40,373 nt of DNA from NCBI GenBank assembly GCA_030141605.1, contig JAQGDQ010001454.1, positions 1 through 40,373 on the forward strand. The letters run 5' to 3'. Origin of the DNA: Tubiluchus corallicola. Lineage: Eukaryota > Priapulida > Priapulimorpha > Priapulimorphida > Tubiluchidae. The notes beneath the pieces were generated by a model. The model made no database searches. It worked only from the letters and a program-made list of their open reading frames with translations, and was not told the origin of the DNA. Shown in pieces: positions 1 to 10,752 of the stretch. Within the stretch, counting starts at the first letter, position 1, and each line of letters opens with the position of its first letter. The translations under genes and the position numbers were made by a program.

Positions 1-489
1 ATAGTAAAACGAACGTTTATTAAATGAGCATCAGGTTAGATAAGAATTCGTAAAGATCAAATCCAACAATGCATGACTTCTACAGCATGATTAGCGCGCT
101 GAAACAATGAGGGAAATCTTTGTAATTGCACACATTAAAATATTAGCCATAGATAAGAGCCTGTCACAGACGGTGTTCAATTGATGTTGATAATTTTGTC
201 AAATATAAAAGTGTCTCTCCAACACTCAAAAATTTTATTTTATTTTTAATGGAATATTTTATTGCGTTGTAATCTATAGTGCTGTATTGTTTAAAGTTTG
301 CACACTATATGTAAATTTTAAATGAGTGTTAATGAATAAAATTAAGTTAAATTAAATTAAAACATGATCAGTTGCTCTACAGACAGAGTACAGAGAATCA
401 TAATCATTGCTGTATATAGGGACCTTTCACACTGTTGTATACCAGCCATTTTCTCCCTTTGTAGAACGTGAGTGTGAACCCCTAGTGCA

Positions 490-887
490 GGGGTGTGCAA
501 ATTATCTGACTAGCTGGGCCACATTAAACATTCCCGCAATTTCTGTGGGCCACATGCAGTTTGGTCAAGGAGCCAAGTACAGTAGGACCTGATAACGATT
601 TTTTTGCACACATCACCACTACTGCTCTACTACACTCAAGAAACTATTTTAGAAGTTATTAAAATCTATATTAAAAACCAAATATTTCGTCATGTCCGAC
701 AGTGACATTAAGTGACAATGGTCTTGTAAGGGTTAATGCCATCCGATCTAGAGGAAAAAACTACCCGCACTATCTTTGCGATATTGGCGCGGACTTCAGC
801 TGGATCGTGTGGGCCGCACTTTCATTACGTTGACAAACCTCTTCGCGGGCCGCAAGTGGCCCGCGGGCCGCAGTTTGCACACCCCTG
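490..887. mobile_element. hAT-type MITE with 8-bp target duplications
   Basis: The element begins CAGGGGTGTGCAAA and ends with the inverted TTTGCACACCCCTG. It is flanked on both sides by the 8-bp direct repeat CCCTAGTG (482-489 and 888-895). Terminal CAGGG, GC-rich subterminal 'gggcc' stretches and an 8-bp duplication are the signature of hAT elements mobilised in trans. At 398 bp with no transposase frame it is non-autonomous. Confidence 0.85.
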
Positions 888-984
888 CCCTAGTGAGTCA
901 CGAACAGAGGTCGAGAATCCTTGCACTATGTGACTGAGAAAGAAACCACAAAGCAATGAAGCCTTTTCTTGACACTTTTGTTGT

Positions 985-1285
985 GCGCACGTGCAGTTGT
1001 ATCTCAAAGGTTAAGTGTACCGCAGCAACGCATCTTAACCACAACTGGCAAGCGACTTGTGAGTAAAGCAAAGCCGTCTGTCGCATCAGTTCAGTAGCTT
1101 CAGTTTTTTTACATGGACTTCACTTAATAATGTACTAGTCTGTGTGTAGAGTGATTTACTAGCAGGATCTTGCTTGGGAACAAGAAAAAATGAACTAGGT
1201 AGGGTTCTAGTTAGCTGTTAAAATTGTTACTATTACAATAGTATGGTTTGCTAGGCATTGTCAAGTGTAGTCCATGTAAAAAAAC
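985..1285 (+). mobile_element. MITE family 1, copy 1
   Basis: This copy shares long near-identical blocks with 9425-9725 and, inverted, with 21607-21955. Shared blocks include CAAAGGTTAAGTGTAC near the left end, 'aggatcttgcttgggaac' in the middle and 'tagctgttaaaa' followed by 'gttacta' to the right. It contains a shorter inverted pair, near 1087-1118 and 1270-1303 (CTTCAGTTTTTTTACATGGA and its complement). The copy is nested in the 1-1750 complex and no coding frame is seen. Confidence 0.6.
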
Positions 1286-1750
1286 TGAAGCTACTGAACT
1301 GTCATTTAGTATCATTTTTCTCTAGTCTGCGCACTAATACATAGCGTTTACTGAAATTTAAACGTAGCGTAATCGCGACATTACAATCCGACAAAATTGC
1401 GAATATAGTTGCAAATTGTCTAACTAAATGACGAAATATTTGGTTTTTTATATAAGATTTAATAACTTCTAAAATAACATTAGTGTTTCAAATATTCTCC
1501 GATGCAGAAATTAGCTATCGAAAATAATTACCAAAAATGATGAAAAGATTCTATACTATTTAATGATTACATATATAACTGTTAATTTTATTTCCATTTA
1601 CTTCATTTATATCACAATAAAATATTCCATTAAAATAAAATAAAATTTGAAATTAACACCATCCCACACAAGGCGGAAATGTGTGCAGTAACACCCATAA
1701 AGGAAGTCATACCTATATATGATAATAACTAAACACGTTCGTTTTACTAT

Positions 1751-2006
1751 TTACTAATTAATCGGCTCTTGTGGCTACATCTTGCACATGTTACACATTC
1801 TTTTGATGAATAATTCGAATTTGCTGCTGTCACAAGTGGACTACAAAATGTTCCTTTTTACATATTTTCTTATGTGTTGGCTAGAACTTAAGAAAAAAGC
1901 TTTTCGTGAGGAATTTATCATGGTTTCACAAAAATTTTGTCAAGTTATCAAAATAATTATTAAACATGTGTAATCAGAAAGTACAGCACGTACACTTCTA
2001 AGTAAG
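1751..2006. other. AT-rich spacer, nothing recognised
   Basis: This is unique-looking AT-rich sequence between the inverted-repeat complex and the triplet array. A 63-codon frame at 1782-1973 shows no domain or codon pattern that I recognise. Confidence 0.5.
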
Positions 2007-2889
<883 letters not shown>

Positions 2890-3240
2890 CTACATCTGTA
2901 TAATCCTTTCTTTATACTTGTACAATGGCTAAAAATTGTTTGAAGCAACACCCCTAGTAATTTTAACTATGAGCCGCCATTGTTACAAATAGTAGAAAAA
3001 TATAAGCTGAATGATCAAGTGAACAAATTTTTTATACATTTAATCAGTGTAATCGCATTCACAGTACTGTACTTTAGTACAATTTTAAAGTATTCTTTCA
3101 GGATTAAATTTGTTGCACAATACTAAGTGCTATTAATAAGAAATTTATTTTTGATTTTGTTTAAAACAATCTTTTCATTGTTTTGCATTTTCACTTTAAT
3201 AAATATGGATTGGAATATGGTGATTACTTTCTTTTTTTAG
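2890..3240 (+). other. Presumed PEX11 intron end, AT-rich
   Basis: AT-rich sequence leads into the polypyrimidine tract and acceptor 'ctttctttttttag' ending at 3240. I found no earlier PEX11 exon here. Confidence 0.5.
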
Positions 3241-3407
3241 TGTTTCGTATGTTCAACTCCTTGCAATTCTGGGTCAAAGCCTACGATGCATTAGAAGAAG
3301 AAGAAGACAGTTTGATAAAGTGCCTAACATTCGTTGGATCGGCAGGGAAGGGTCTGTGGTTGCTGCTAGATCACATACTCTGGATTGGAAAGCTCGATAT
3401 TTATAAA
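3241..3407 (+). CDS. PEX11: PEX11 internal exon
   Basis: The acceptor is 'tttttttag' and the donor GTATGT. The exon is 167 nt: two bases completing a split codon, then 55 codons from FRMFNSLQFW to GKLDIYK. It encodes the central helix region of PEX11 with the DHILW motif. The frame stays open past the donor to 3491, but those residues do not resemble the family, so splicing at 3407 is preferred. Confidence 0.7.
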
Positions 3408-6248
3408 GTATGTATTATAATTTTCTGTTGCTTACAGGGAAGAGAATTTTCCGCGGATATGCTGTATTCCGAGTTTTTGGAAGACCAGTAGTGTCATCTT
3501 TGTAAATCGCGTAAATTCGTTAAGAAAATTTTTACGGAGCCAGTACATTATTTCACAAGCTGACCGCTAGGTGGCAGGCTGTCACTTTGTTTACATCACG
3601 TACATCAGTGTAACCACGTGTATATCTCTATGTATAAAAATATAAAATCAATTGTGCGGAGTTATTTGAGTCAATTGCAGACAGTTTTTATGTACTTTTG
3701 TATAGGAGCGGCCAGTACTTAGGCGTTTTTGAAACAATTAGGTATCCTGTATCCTTGATAGTTGGGTATTTTAAATTATGCATGGAACAAGGTAATTTAT
3801 ATTTTAAGTCCACTTAGAGGAGGTTCTCTATGGTCACAAAATAGCAATTTGTTGCTGGCTCCAAGGGGCCTTTGAACCCCATGGGGGCTTTGGCCCTCAA
3901 CCCCATTGGGGACCTAGACGGCCCCTAAACCCCCAGCCTATTTCAGAGTTTTTTGCAATTTATCATTCTCATCCCTGTGCGTAAATACGAAACGAGCCGC
4001 GGTTCTTCTGATCCAGTCTGACTGCATAAATTTGTAAAGTGCACTTATAAAAAGTCGAAGGTATTTAAACTAGGTATGCAAAATCATTCTATGAATACAA
4101 GGCTTTAACTGTCGTTTAAAATTCAAACTTAAATTGCAGAGAAAAACTGGATGATTTTAGTTTACTGTCCAAAATAAAAGTTAGCAATTGTTTCTCATAT
4201 TTGAATAATTAACTTGGAAAGTTAATTAACGGCAACCGAACACAGCTATCGTTTCCGTCACAAACTAACCACAGTTTGTGCAATGGCAGGCATCTTCCCT
4301 TGCGCATCAAGCACATTTGCATAAGCGTTACAGTACTGTTTAAATGCGTGATGTCACGAAAAATGGGCTTTACATCATATGATGTCAGAAACTAACACTG
4401 CAGTTCTTGATCATGGTTATCACGGTACAGCCTTCTATTTGTCGGCCACGCGAATGTGACAAAAAGGCGCCGTTGCCAATCTCAGATTCACTGAGCCGTG
4501 TGTAGCTTTGAAAGTTTAACAAAATTTGAGTATCCGAGGTAATTATTATTTAATCTAAGCTTTGATTTAAAAAAAGCTTTTGTAGTTTTTTAATATTTTA
4601 CCTCATTCAAATTCTGAATTAATGTTTACACAATCATCCGGTTTTCCTTTAAAGGACGACATAATTAACGACAGACAAGGTCAACTGTTGATGACATCAC
4701 AAACTAACATAATTTTCAACAGCAAACATATTCCACGAGCGTGTTGCACGTGTTTGCGAAAGAGAAATTTCTAGTACAGTGCTACTGTGAGATATTCAGT
4801 GTGATGTACTAAAACTAGGCAAATTTTAAGTTAAAAATTCAAATTTGAGATTTACCGATGTGCTCATGCGTGAGCTGTCGAACGTGTGTAGTTCGTCACA
4901 GCCTAACACATTTCAGTCGAGAGGTACAGCACCTGTTTTTCGTGTAATGCATTTCCAGTCGAAATGCCGAAATGCAGGCTCCAGTGCCCATCTAACTAGC
5001 AAGCTATAAGACGCTGATATGATGTCATGAAAATGAGCTCTACGTCACACTGATTTGTCACAGACGAATGCTGCAGTTCTTAACCGTGCTTATCATGGTA
5101 CCTCGCCTATTTGTCAGCCGCTAAAGCTTTTGTGTAACATTTACATTTGTGTAACAAAAAGGCACCATTGCCAGTCTTAGTGGATTCGCTGAGCAGCACG
5201 TAGCTTTGAAAGTTTAACAAAATTTAACTATCCGAATTAATTATTATTTAATCTAAATTTTGAAAAGCTGTTGTAGTTTTCCGTATTTTGAAGCGTACTT
5301 TATTTTGACCTAATGTTTACACAATTGTCCGATATTCCTTTAATTTTTATCCTGGACCTTTATCACTGTTCAAGCTGTCGAGTTTTCTCTATGATACATT
5401 CACAAATGTGAAACGAAATTTTGTGGATTTCTGAAAAACGTACAGTCAGCCCTCGTTAAACCGGACTAATTGGGGTGGGGGTGGGTGGTCCGGTTTAGCC
5501 GATTGTCCGATTTATCCGATATGCCTATATATGGTGTATATTATACAGGAATAATCACCTTAATAAGGCCTATATACATTGCACTATATACTGTGCACTA
5601 TATACTATACTGTATATTACTTTAAAATAGTTAACCTGTGAGGATAAAGAAATTAGCGAGTGCTTTCGATGGGGTAAGCAAACTGAATTTTGGCGGGAAT
5701 CGTAGCAGCCTGGGCGGCATCACGAGCCGCTTCGGCCCGTCAATGGCTCGTGGTGAGTTGGTAGGCCGTGTTGTGTTTAGCGCTCCGGCTCGGTCGGAAA
5801 TCGGTCAGTTTCCTTTACCACGGATGACGTCCGTCTTATCCGATATCCGGGCTAACGGGGTCCGGTTTAACGAGGGTCGACTGTATTACTCTGTTAATAG
5901 CATCTTAGATGTTCTTTTGTTTTCAAGGTGAGTCCTAACATATCAACGTGGTCTAAGTACGTCTGGCTGTTCTCTCTTGTCACACTGACGGTCCGAGACG
6001 TGTGTCGGTTACACCTTCTGTACCAGCAAGCCTTAGCGTTGGAAAAACAACTGCCCAGCAAGACAAAAGAAGAGCGTTGTCGCTTGCGGGTGGAAATCGA
6101 GGCGGCGCAGTTGGAGTTTGTCAAAGATTTCTGTGATTGCTTCATTCCAGTGGCCGGCATGGGATATCTAAATCCAGGAATCGGAGCGGCAAGCGGCGTT
6201 TTGTCCACCGTCGTCGGCATAAAGCAAGAATGCAAAAAGATGGCGTGA
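3241..6248 (+). CDS. PEX11: Peroxisomal membrane protein PEX11 (alpha/beta type), last two exons
   Basis: PEX11 proteins bind and remodel the peroxisomal membrane, elongating it before fission. Two exons are visible (3241-3407 and 5928-6248) and together encode about 161 C-terminal residues. Family members are about 240-260 residues, so the N-terminal third (the first amphipathic helices) is missing here and probably lies left of the window. Family-like features are a Leu-Phe-Arg-type entry (FRMFNSLQFW), an acidic EEEED patch, LLLDHILWIGKL (compare the conserved 'CDHLLW' stretch), a membrane segment KYVWLFSLVTLTVRD with the typical Arg-Asp after it, and a C-terminal DFCDCFIPVAGMGY followed by a Gly-rich hydrophobic segment. 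The protein ends in KKMA at a TGA. The splice phases agree (exon ends phase 0, next begins phase 0). The call rests on motif resemblance by eye, but the order and spacing of several motifs fit. Confidence 0.75.
3564..3576 (+). promoter_or_regulatory. CTCF-like motif
   Basis: CCGCTAGGTGGCA closely matches the bilaterian CTCF core (CCASYAGRKGGCA). Four other similar sites lie in the window, at 11684-11696 (-), 11897-11909, 27451-27463 and 38574-38586. This is a motif match only; occupancy is unknown. Confidence 0.3.
3840..3960. other. GC-rich island in an AT-rich intron
   Basis: A short C/G-rich stretch has runs such as 'ccccatgggggc' and 'ccccattgggga' that form small inverted repeats. It may be a transposon relic; no gene is seen. 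The surrounding 3408-4160 holds nothing else that I recognise. Confidence 0.35.
4165..4680 (+). repeat. Dispersed repeat family 2, copy 1
   Basis: About 500 bp recurs at 30747-31220 with high similarity. Shared blocks include 'ggcaaccgaacacagctat', 'aaccacagtttgtgcaatg' and 'gtgacaaaaaggcgcc'. A more diverged copy of its right half lies just downstream at about 5015-5345. No terminal repeats or coding frame are evident. Confidence 0.8.
4850..5345 (+). repeat. Dispersed repeat family 2, diverged copy 2
   Basis: The right part (5015-5345) parallels 4340-4650 (for example 'actgcagttctt' and 'ctttgaaagtttaacaaaat'). The left part (4855-5005) parallels 39490-39650 ('gaacgtgtgtagttcgtcac', 'acagcacctgttttt'). 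The element is therefore present as at least four dispersed, differently truncated copies. Confidence 0.75.
5443..5883. mobile_element. pogo/Tigger-like MITE family A
   Basis: It is bounded by TA dinucleotides (5441-5442 and 5884-5885). The imperfect inverted ends begin CAGTCAGCCCTCGTTAAACC on the left and read CAGTCGACCCTCGTTAAACC from the right. TA duplication, a CAGT start and a 'CTCGTTAAACCGGA' subterminus fit the pogo/Tc1-mariner group. At 441 bp it has no transposase; the short frame inside its GC-rich core is not taken as a gene. It ends 44 bases before the acceptor of the last PEX11 exon. Confidence 0.8.
5928..6248 (+). CDS. PEX11: PEX11 last coding exon
   Basis: The acceptor 'ttttgttttcaag' is followed directly by GTG AGT. 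The exon gives 106 residues from VSPNIS to KKMA, then TGA. It carries the first clear membrane segment (YVWLFSLVTLTV), the RDV motif, a charged linker (KTKEERCRLRVEIEAAQLE), DFCDCFIPVAGMGY, and a Gly/Ala/Val membrane-inserting segment. A possible polyadenylation signal AATAAA lies at 6710-6715, some 460 bases downstream. Confidence 0.8.
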   Translation: MSPNISTWSKYVWLFSLVTLTVRDVCRLHLLYQQALALEKQLPSKTKEERCRLRVEIEAAQLEFVKDFCDCFIPVAGMGYLNPGIGAASGVLSTVVGIKQECKKMA

Positions 6249-6956
6249 TAAATAGACAATAATTGTTAATTTGTTGAAATTTGGTTAAATTTGTTAAAAG
6301 TTTATACTCGTTTGTTAAATCTTGATTGTAAGTGGCTACATCTAGCGGTACGTTTTCTAACCAATGGCAGAACGTGATATTCCGTTTTACTTACTTCCCG
6401 AGAAATTTTAGTTAACCATGCAAACCGATTGGCTGTGTTTGCACTTCTCTGTAAGTGTAGTTACCAGCTGCTCAGAATGCGAAAGGCCTAAGTTCAACTC
6501 CCGGTGTAGGTGTAAAACTTTTTCCAACTTTCTATTCTGGTATGGCATTTGTTTGTTTATATGCAGGTCTGTGTCAGTTAATTTACTGGTCTATGTAAAT
6601 TATGTCTTTTATAAACGATTTTCAATTTTTTTATGATAATTAAAAAACTACGTAATTTTGTGTCTTTGTTATAGTGATTGTAGCTATTATGAATTTGATA
6701 AAATCTTATAATAAAGTATTTTTTTGTTTTTCAAACTTTAGTATCAAAGTTTGGTTTAGAAAATTATGAATATTTAGACAATCTTTCTTGGTAAATACTT
6801 GTATTCTTAATCTATAGTGAGACACGTGACTTGCTAAACTCAAAATGCAAAACAGATTCATTTGAATTGTTAGTTCAAGCCTGTTTTATTACCTAATAAT
6901 ACTCGGCTAAATTTTCTAATGACTTCAGTGGCAAAATTTAAATGATACTTCAGTTT
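6249..6956. other. 3' flank of PEX11, no further gene seen
   Basis: AT-rich sequence, probably the 3' UTR followed by intergenic DNA. A 72-codon frame at 6418-6636 shows no recognisable features. 'gttcaactcccgg' near 6493 resembles a tRNA B box, but no matching A box at the right spacing is convincing. Confidence 0.4.
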
Positions 6957-7535
6957 CTATGTGATGATGGTGATGATGATGATGATGACGATAAAGGTGT
7001 TTGATGATGATGGTGGTGGTGGCGGGTGGCAGTGGTAGTGATGACGATAATGGTGATTGATGATGATGGTGATGACGACATGAAGATATGATGTGGAAGA
7101 TGACAATGATGATGTTGACAGTGATGGGGATGTTGATGATGATGGTGATGATGATGATGACGACATGAAGATATGATGTGGAAGAAGACAATGATGATGA
7201 TGGTGCTGATGACGATGACAATGATGTTGACGGTGATGGTGATGATGGTGGTGATGACGATTTTGATGACAACGAGAGTGAAGATAATGAGGATGATGAT
7301 AAATGGTGATGGTAATGATGGTGATGATGATGATGACGACATCAAGATATGATGTGGAAGATGACAATGATGATGATAATGGTGCTGATGATGATGACGA
7401 TGACAATGATATGATGATGATGATTTGGACGATGACGATGACCTTGATGACGATGCCGACAACGATGATGCTAACCGTAATGGTGATGATGATGATGATG
7501 AAGATGAAGATGATGACGATAATGATGATTGATGA
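6957..7535. repeat. Imperfect GAT/ATG triplet array
   Basis: About 580 bp is dominated by (GAT)n-type triplets (complement ATC) with higher-order repetition: a block beginning 'gacgacatgaagatatgatgtgg' recurs three times (7074, 7160, 7336). All overlapping His/Ser/Asp/Met-rich frames are by-products. Confidence 0.9.
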
Positions 7536-7819
7536 TGATGTTGGTGTTTTCTTTATAGTTTAAATTCTTTGATTGCTTTATTTTTCAGGTAAACTTTGTC
7601 TTATTAGAATTTTCTAGATTGATGACAGGTATTGGCTGCGGAGTCTGTCTGAGCAAACAGAGGAATGAACTTTATGAACTGCTCCTACCAAGCCTTGATG
7701 AGCTTTTCACAAAAACTGCAAGTGGCTAATATTTCACACTATTTTGCATTAATTTTTGTTTGCACATTTTGTGTATACTTTTAGAGCTAAGCATATACTA
7801 AAAACATTGCTCACAAAAC

Positions 7820-8425
7820 CAGTAGCGTAGCAAGAACTCTTGGCACCCGGGGGAAAAAACAATTCTGGTGCCCTAACCCTTTAATGTTTTGATCTTTTGT
7901 TTCGTGGATGAAGCCAAAATTTGTGCGCATTTTTTGCGTCCCTGAACCCGATTTTTCTTTTTCGACATGCGGGGATAAGGATTAAACGAATTTGTTCAAA
8001 GAATCTCCCCGAGTTTGATTTGTGGTACTGCAGCAGAGTAACTCTTTTCTATGCATTAGTTGCTCATAACACGACGGTCCTTAAACATTCAGCTCCAGCA
8101 TTAAAACATGCAAAGATTATGAAAGATACAGAACATTGCAGGTTTTCACAATAATACAGTCGGTATTTTTCTCCCAAAATTATTGTTGGCTAAGCCACAC
8201 CTTGCACATGTACCTTGCACCTTGCACAGTAACTTTGTTTCTAGGTAGTATGTAGTAATTAAGTCAGCTATGATCTCTGACTAGCCAATTTTGTAAATTG
8301 TTTTGTTAATGTCAGATTAGTAATTAATAATTAACAGTCATTGAACTCTAGAAGAATTTTCCGCCCTCTCACGCTTACGCCAGGGGTCAATTACCCCGAG
8401 TCGCCCCCACCCCGCTACGCCTCTG
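7820..8425. mobile_element. Possible degenerate hAT-like element
   Basis: The left end CAGTAGCGTAGCAAG and the inverted right end CAGAGGCGTAGCGGGG resemble each other and the common hAT terminus CAGRGGCGTAGC. The flanking 8-mers (CACAAAAC and CATGTAGC) do not match, so this is an old or rearranged copy, or two separate termini. Confidence 0.35.
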
Positions 8426-9424
8426 CATGTAGCCGTCTCTTGGTCATTTTTCATATCAGAAAAATGACGGTTACCGAAATGTAGCCTTGTTTGCAAAGAT
8501 CACTGCTCGCCGTAGTATTTTGCAGCGGCTCCAACCAAGCCTTCAGGCACTCGGCACTGAGTCTGCTTTTCTATTGAAACAAACTTGGTTTTTCTCTTTG
8601 AACTGCAATGTTTGCCGTGGGTAGAACGACGTGGGTAAATGTATTAGAATAGACTAACTACTGAAAGTTATCCAAAATACAGTAAGAGTATTATTTGCGA
8701 TAAGTATTGGGAACGTAATGATTTTTATTATTACAAATAAAATCCGGATAAGTACTACACGAGACTTCGCTTTTAACGAATAATAATAATAATACAATGA
8801 GAGTTACTTTGCTATTCACTTACTAACAAAATGTAGATTGTACTACTTTTAACAGAATTAGTAATGTATAAGACAAGAGAGGAAATCTTTAAAAAAATAA
8901 TAATAGTTACAATTGATATATAATGGGGTCTTCATTAACTTCCGTTATGCCAGTAGACTAGACAGTACACAATCCTGCAAAAAACAAAATATTTAGTTAA
9001 AAATATGTTATTTATATTAGTAATTAGTAATTTGTAATTTTTCTTCTTTAAACTCTTTTCCTGTACAGTAGATGTAAGAGATAATGTTAGCAAATATTTA
9101 AGACAGAATGTAATCTTCATTGAAGTGACTGTAAATTTACAAATCAAGTAATATGTATTCTCTTCTTAAGTGTACAGTATTTAATTTAACTAGTTTTTTT
9201 ATCCGTAGCTGATCAGTTTTATTTTCTGAACGGCTAGAAAATTCATTGGTGACCTAAGCTCTTGCAGCATGTAGTTGTAAGTTTTGTAAATCCACGTAAA
9301 GTAAACGTTTATCTTATTAAAGAAGTTATATGGACTCTAGAACTTAATTGAAAAGTTTTTTAAAAGGAATGAGTTGTACGCCATACTGACGTATCTTACT
9401 CTCACTTAATAAGTATTTTCATAC
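8426..9424. other. Intergenic AT-rich DNA
   Basis: About 1 kb without recognisable coding, RNA or repeat structure. It could include troponin T 3' UTR. A minus-strand AATAAA lies at 9218-9223, but that would require a 1.4-kb UTR, so I do not call it. Confidence 0.4.
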
Positions 9425-9725
9425 TTGCGTCGTACGCATGCGCAGTTGTAGGTCAAAGGTTAAGTGCACGTCACATGACATATGTGTAAAGCAAAGCCAT
9501 CCGCGGCACGAGTTTACTTAATTATGCATTAGTGTGTGTATAGAGTGCTTTACTAACAGGATCTTGCTTGGGAACAAGAAAAAGTGAACTAATTAAGGTT
9601 CTAGCTAGCTGTTAAAACTGTTACTATTTCAGTAACATGGGGTGTGAGGTGTTGTCAAGTGTACACAAATGTGTTGTCTGGTACACGTAACCTTTGACCT
9701 TTTCACGATCATCATCAGTTGCTGG
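9425..9725 (+). mobile_element. MITE family 1, copy 2 (most complete)
   Basis: The left subterminus AGGTCAAAGGTTAAGTGCAC (from about 9451) is matched inverted on the right by 'gtacacgtaacctttgacct' (to about 9700). The internal block with 'aggatcttgcttgggaac' matches the copies at 985-1285 and 21607-21955. No coding frame is seen. Confidence 0.7.
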
Positions 9726-9867
9726 AACTATGAAAAGGCTTATTGTACATATTCACATTGCTTACTAATCTTCTTAATTAATATTATTTTGCTTGTTGAT
9801 CTGTTTGTATATTTGATGTGATTGTACCACGTGCACAAATGAAAATGATATATATATTGTATCGTAC

Positions 9868-9902
9868 ACACACACACGCGCATGCACACACACACTCACA
9901 CA

Positions 9903-9933
<31 letters not shown>

Positions 9934-9950
9934 GCATGCACACACACTCA

Positions 9951-10015
<65 letters not shown>

Positions 10016-10041
10016 TCACACACACACACACACACACACAC
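9868..10041. repeat. (CA)n/(CT)n compound microsatellite
   Basis: Alternating CA and CT dinucleotide tracts, including about 38 bases of pure CT near 9953-9992. The His/Thr/Ser/Leu-rich frames here are artefacts. Confidence 0.95.
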
Positions 10042-10608
10042 GTGAGCAACCGCTCCCCCGAGAATATTTTTCAAAACTGCTACCTTTTCAAGAATTTTCT
10101 AAGCTTTAGTTCACTTGTGCGATAAAAGTCGAACGTCTTTTTACTTTTGCGTAACCTTGGAAGAATTCTCTGGACTTCACTTGACTTGACATGCCCCCAC
10201 GTTTTGAAATGAGCGTGCATTTATGCGACTCGTTTATCTAGATTGTCGAGTAGTAGGCCTACTGTCAATACCGTAAATGTTTTGATTGTTTTGTTTTGTT
10301 TTTGTTTTGTTGTAATTGTTTTGATTTTAAAAGTAAAAATTAAAATGTATAATCAATGCATTAAAATTTGTTTAGTATGTGTCATCGCACCCTTTTTATA
10401 TGCTTCCTCCCCTCAACTCTGGAACCTGGCTACGCCCCTGTATTTTTGGCAACTATCAGTTATTACTGATCTATTAGTCTGTCACAGTGTGGATATTTCA
10501 CTATTTTTCAGACTTAATCTTTTCTGAGAGACGACGCTCTGACCTTTCTAAACTTTCCCCCTTCAGTTAACGAATACGTACAAACAAGGGTCAGTGCCGG
10601 GATGACCG

Positions 10609-10752
10609 TTATTCGGCCGCCGCTACTTCCTCCGGAGGTGCCGGTGCTGGCTCGGGTGCAGGTGCGGGCGGTGCAGGCTGTTCTTCGCCCTCTTCACCGG
10701 GGAATGTCCACACCTTCCCAGTGCGATTAATTTCTGGTGGCGGTGGTGGAGG
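10609..10752 (-). CDS. TnT: Troponin T exon 12 (C-terminus and stop)
   Basis: Acceptor 'atttgcag', phase 0. It encodes 47 residues: six prolines, EINRTGKVWTFPGEEGEE, then a Pro/Ala tail ending EVAAAE and TAA at 10609-10611. Insect troponin T ends in a long Glu run; here the acidic tail is replaced by a Pro/Ala/Glu tail. The basic stretch that usually links the SKY motif to the tail is short or absent. Confidence 0.85.
   Translation of the reverse strand, partial: PPPPPPEINRTGKVWTFPGEEGEEQPAPPAPAPEPAPAPPEEVAAAE

Larger units (their letters stand above)
1..1750. mobile_element. Inverted-repeat element complex
   Basis: The first 16 bases (ATAGTAAAACGAACGT) recur as an exact reverse complement at 1735-1750. 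Further inside, a run of about 34 bases near 230-270 (centred on TTTTAATGGAATATTTTATT) reappears inverted near 1612-1650. A third segment of about 45 bases at 645-690 reappears inverted at 1431-1480. The interval therefore looks like a large foldback or MITE-like element, with a hAT MITE and another MITE nested in it. No transposase reading frame is visible. The left end falls exactly on window base 1, so the left target duplication cannot be checked. Confidence 0.5.

Noticed and set aside
3408-3491. Read-through extension of the PEX11 exon, and an alternative exon after 'ttgcttacag' at 3438
   Set aside because: The residues do not resemble PEX11, and the donor at 3408 joins in the correct phase to a family-like exon at 5928.
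5638-5931. 97-codon frame
   Set aside because: Lies inside the pogo-like MITE; GC-rich core without recognisable protein features.
6418-6530. tRNA or SINE head ('gttcaactcccgg' B-box-like)
   Set aside because: No convincing A box or cloverleaf pairing.
6925-7563. Several His/Ser/Pro-rich and Asp/Met-rich frames
   Set aside because: Products of the GAT/ATC array.
9818-10109. His/Thr/Ser/Leu dipeptide-repeat frames
   Set aside because: CA/CT microsatellite.
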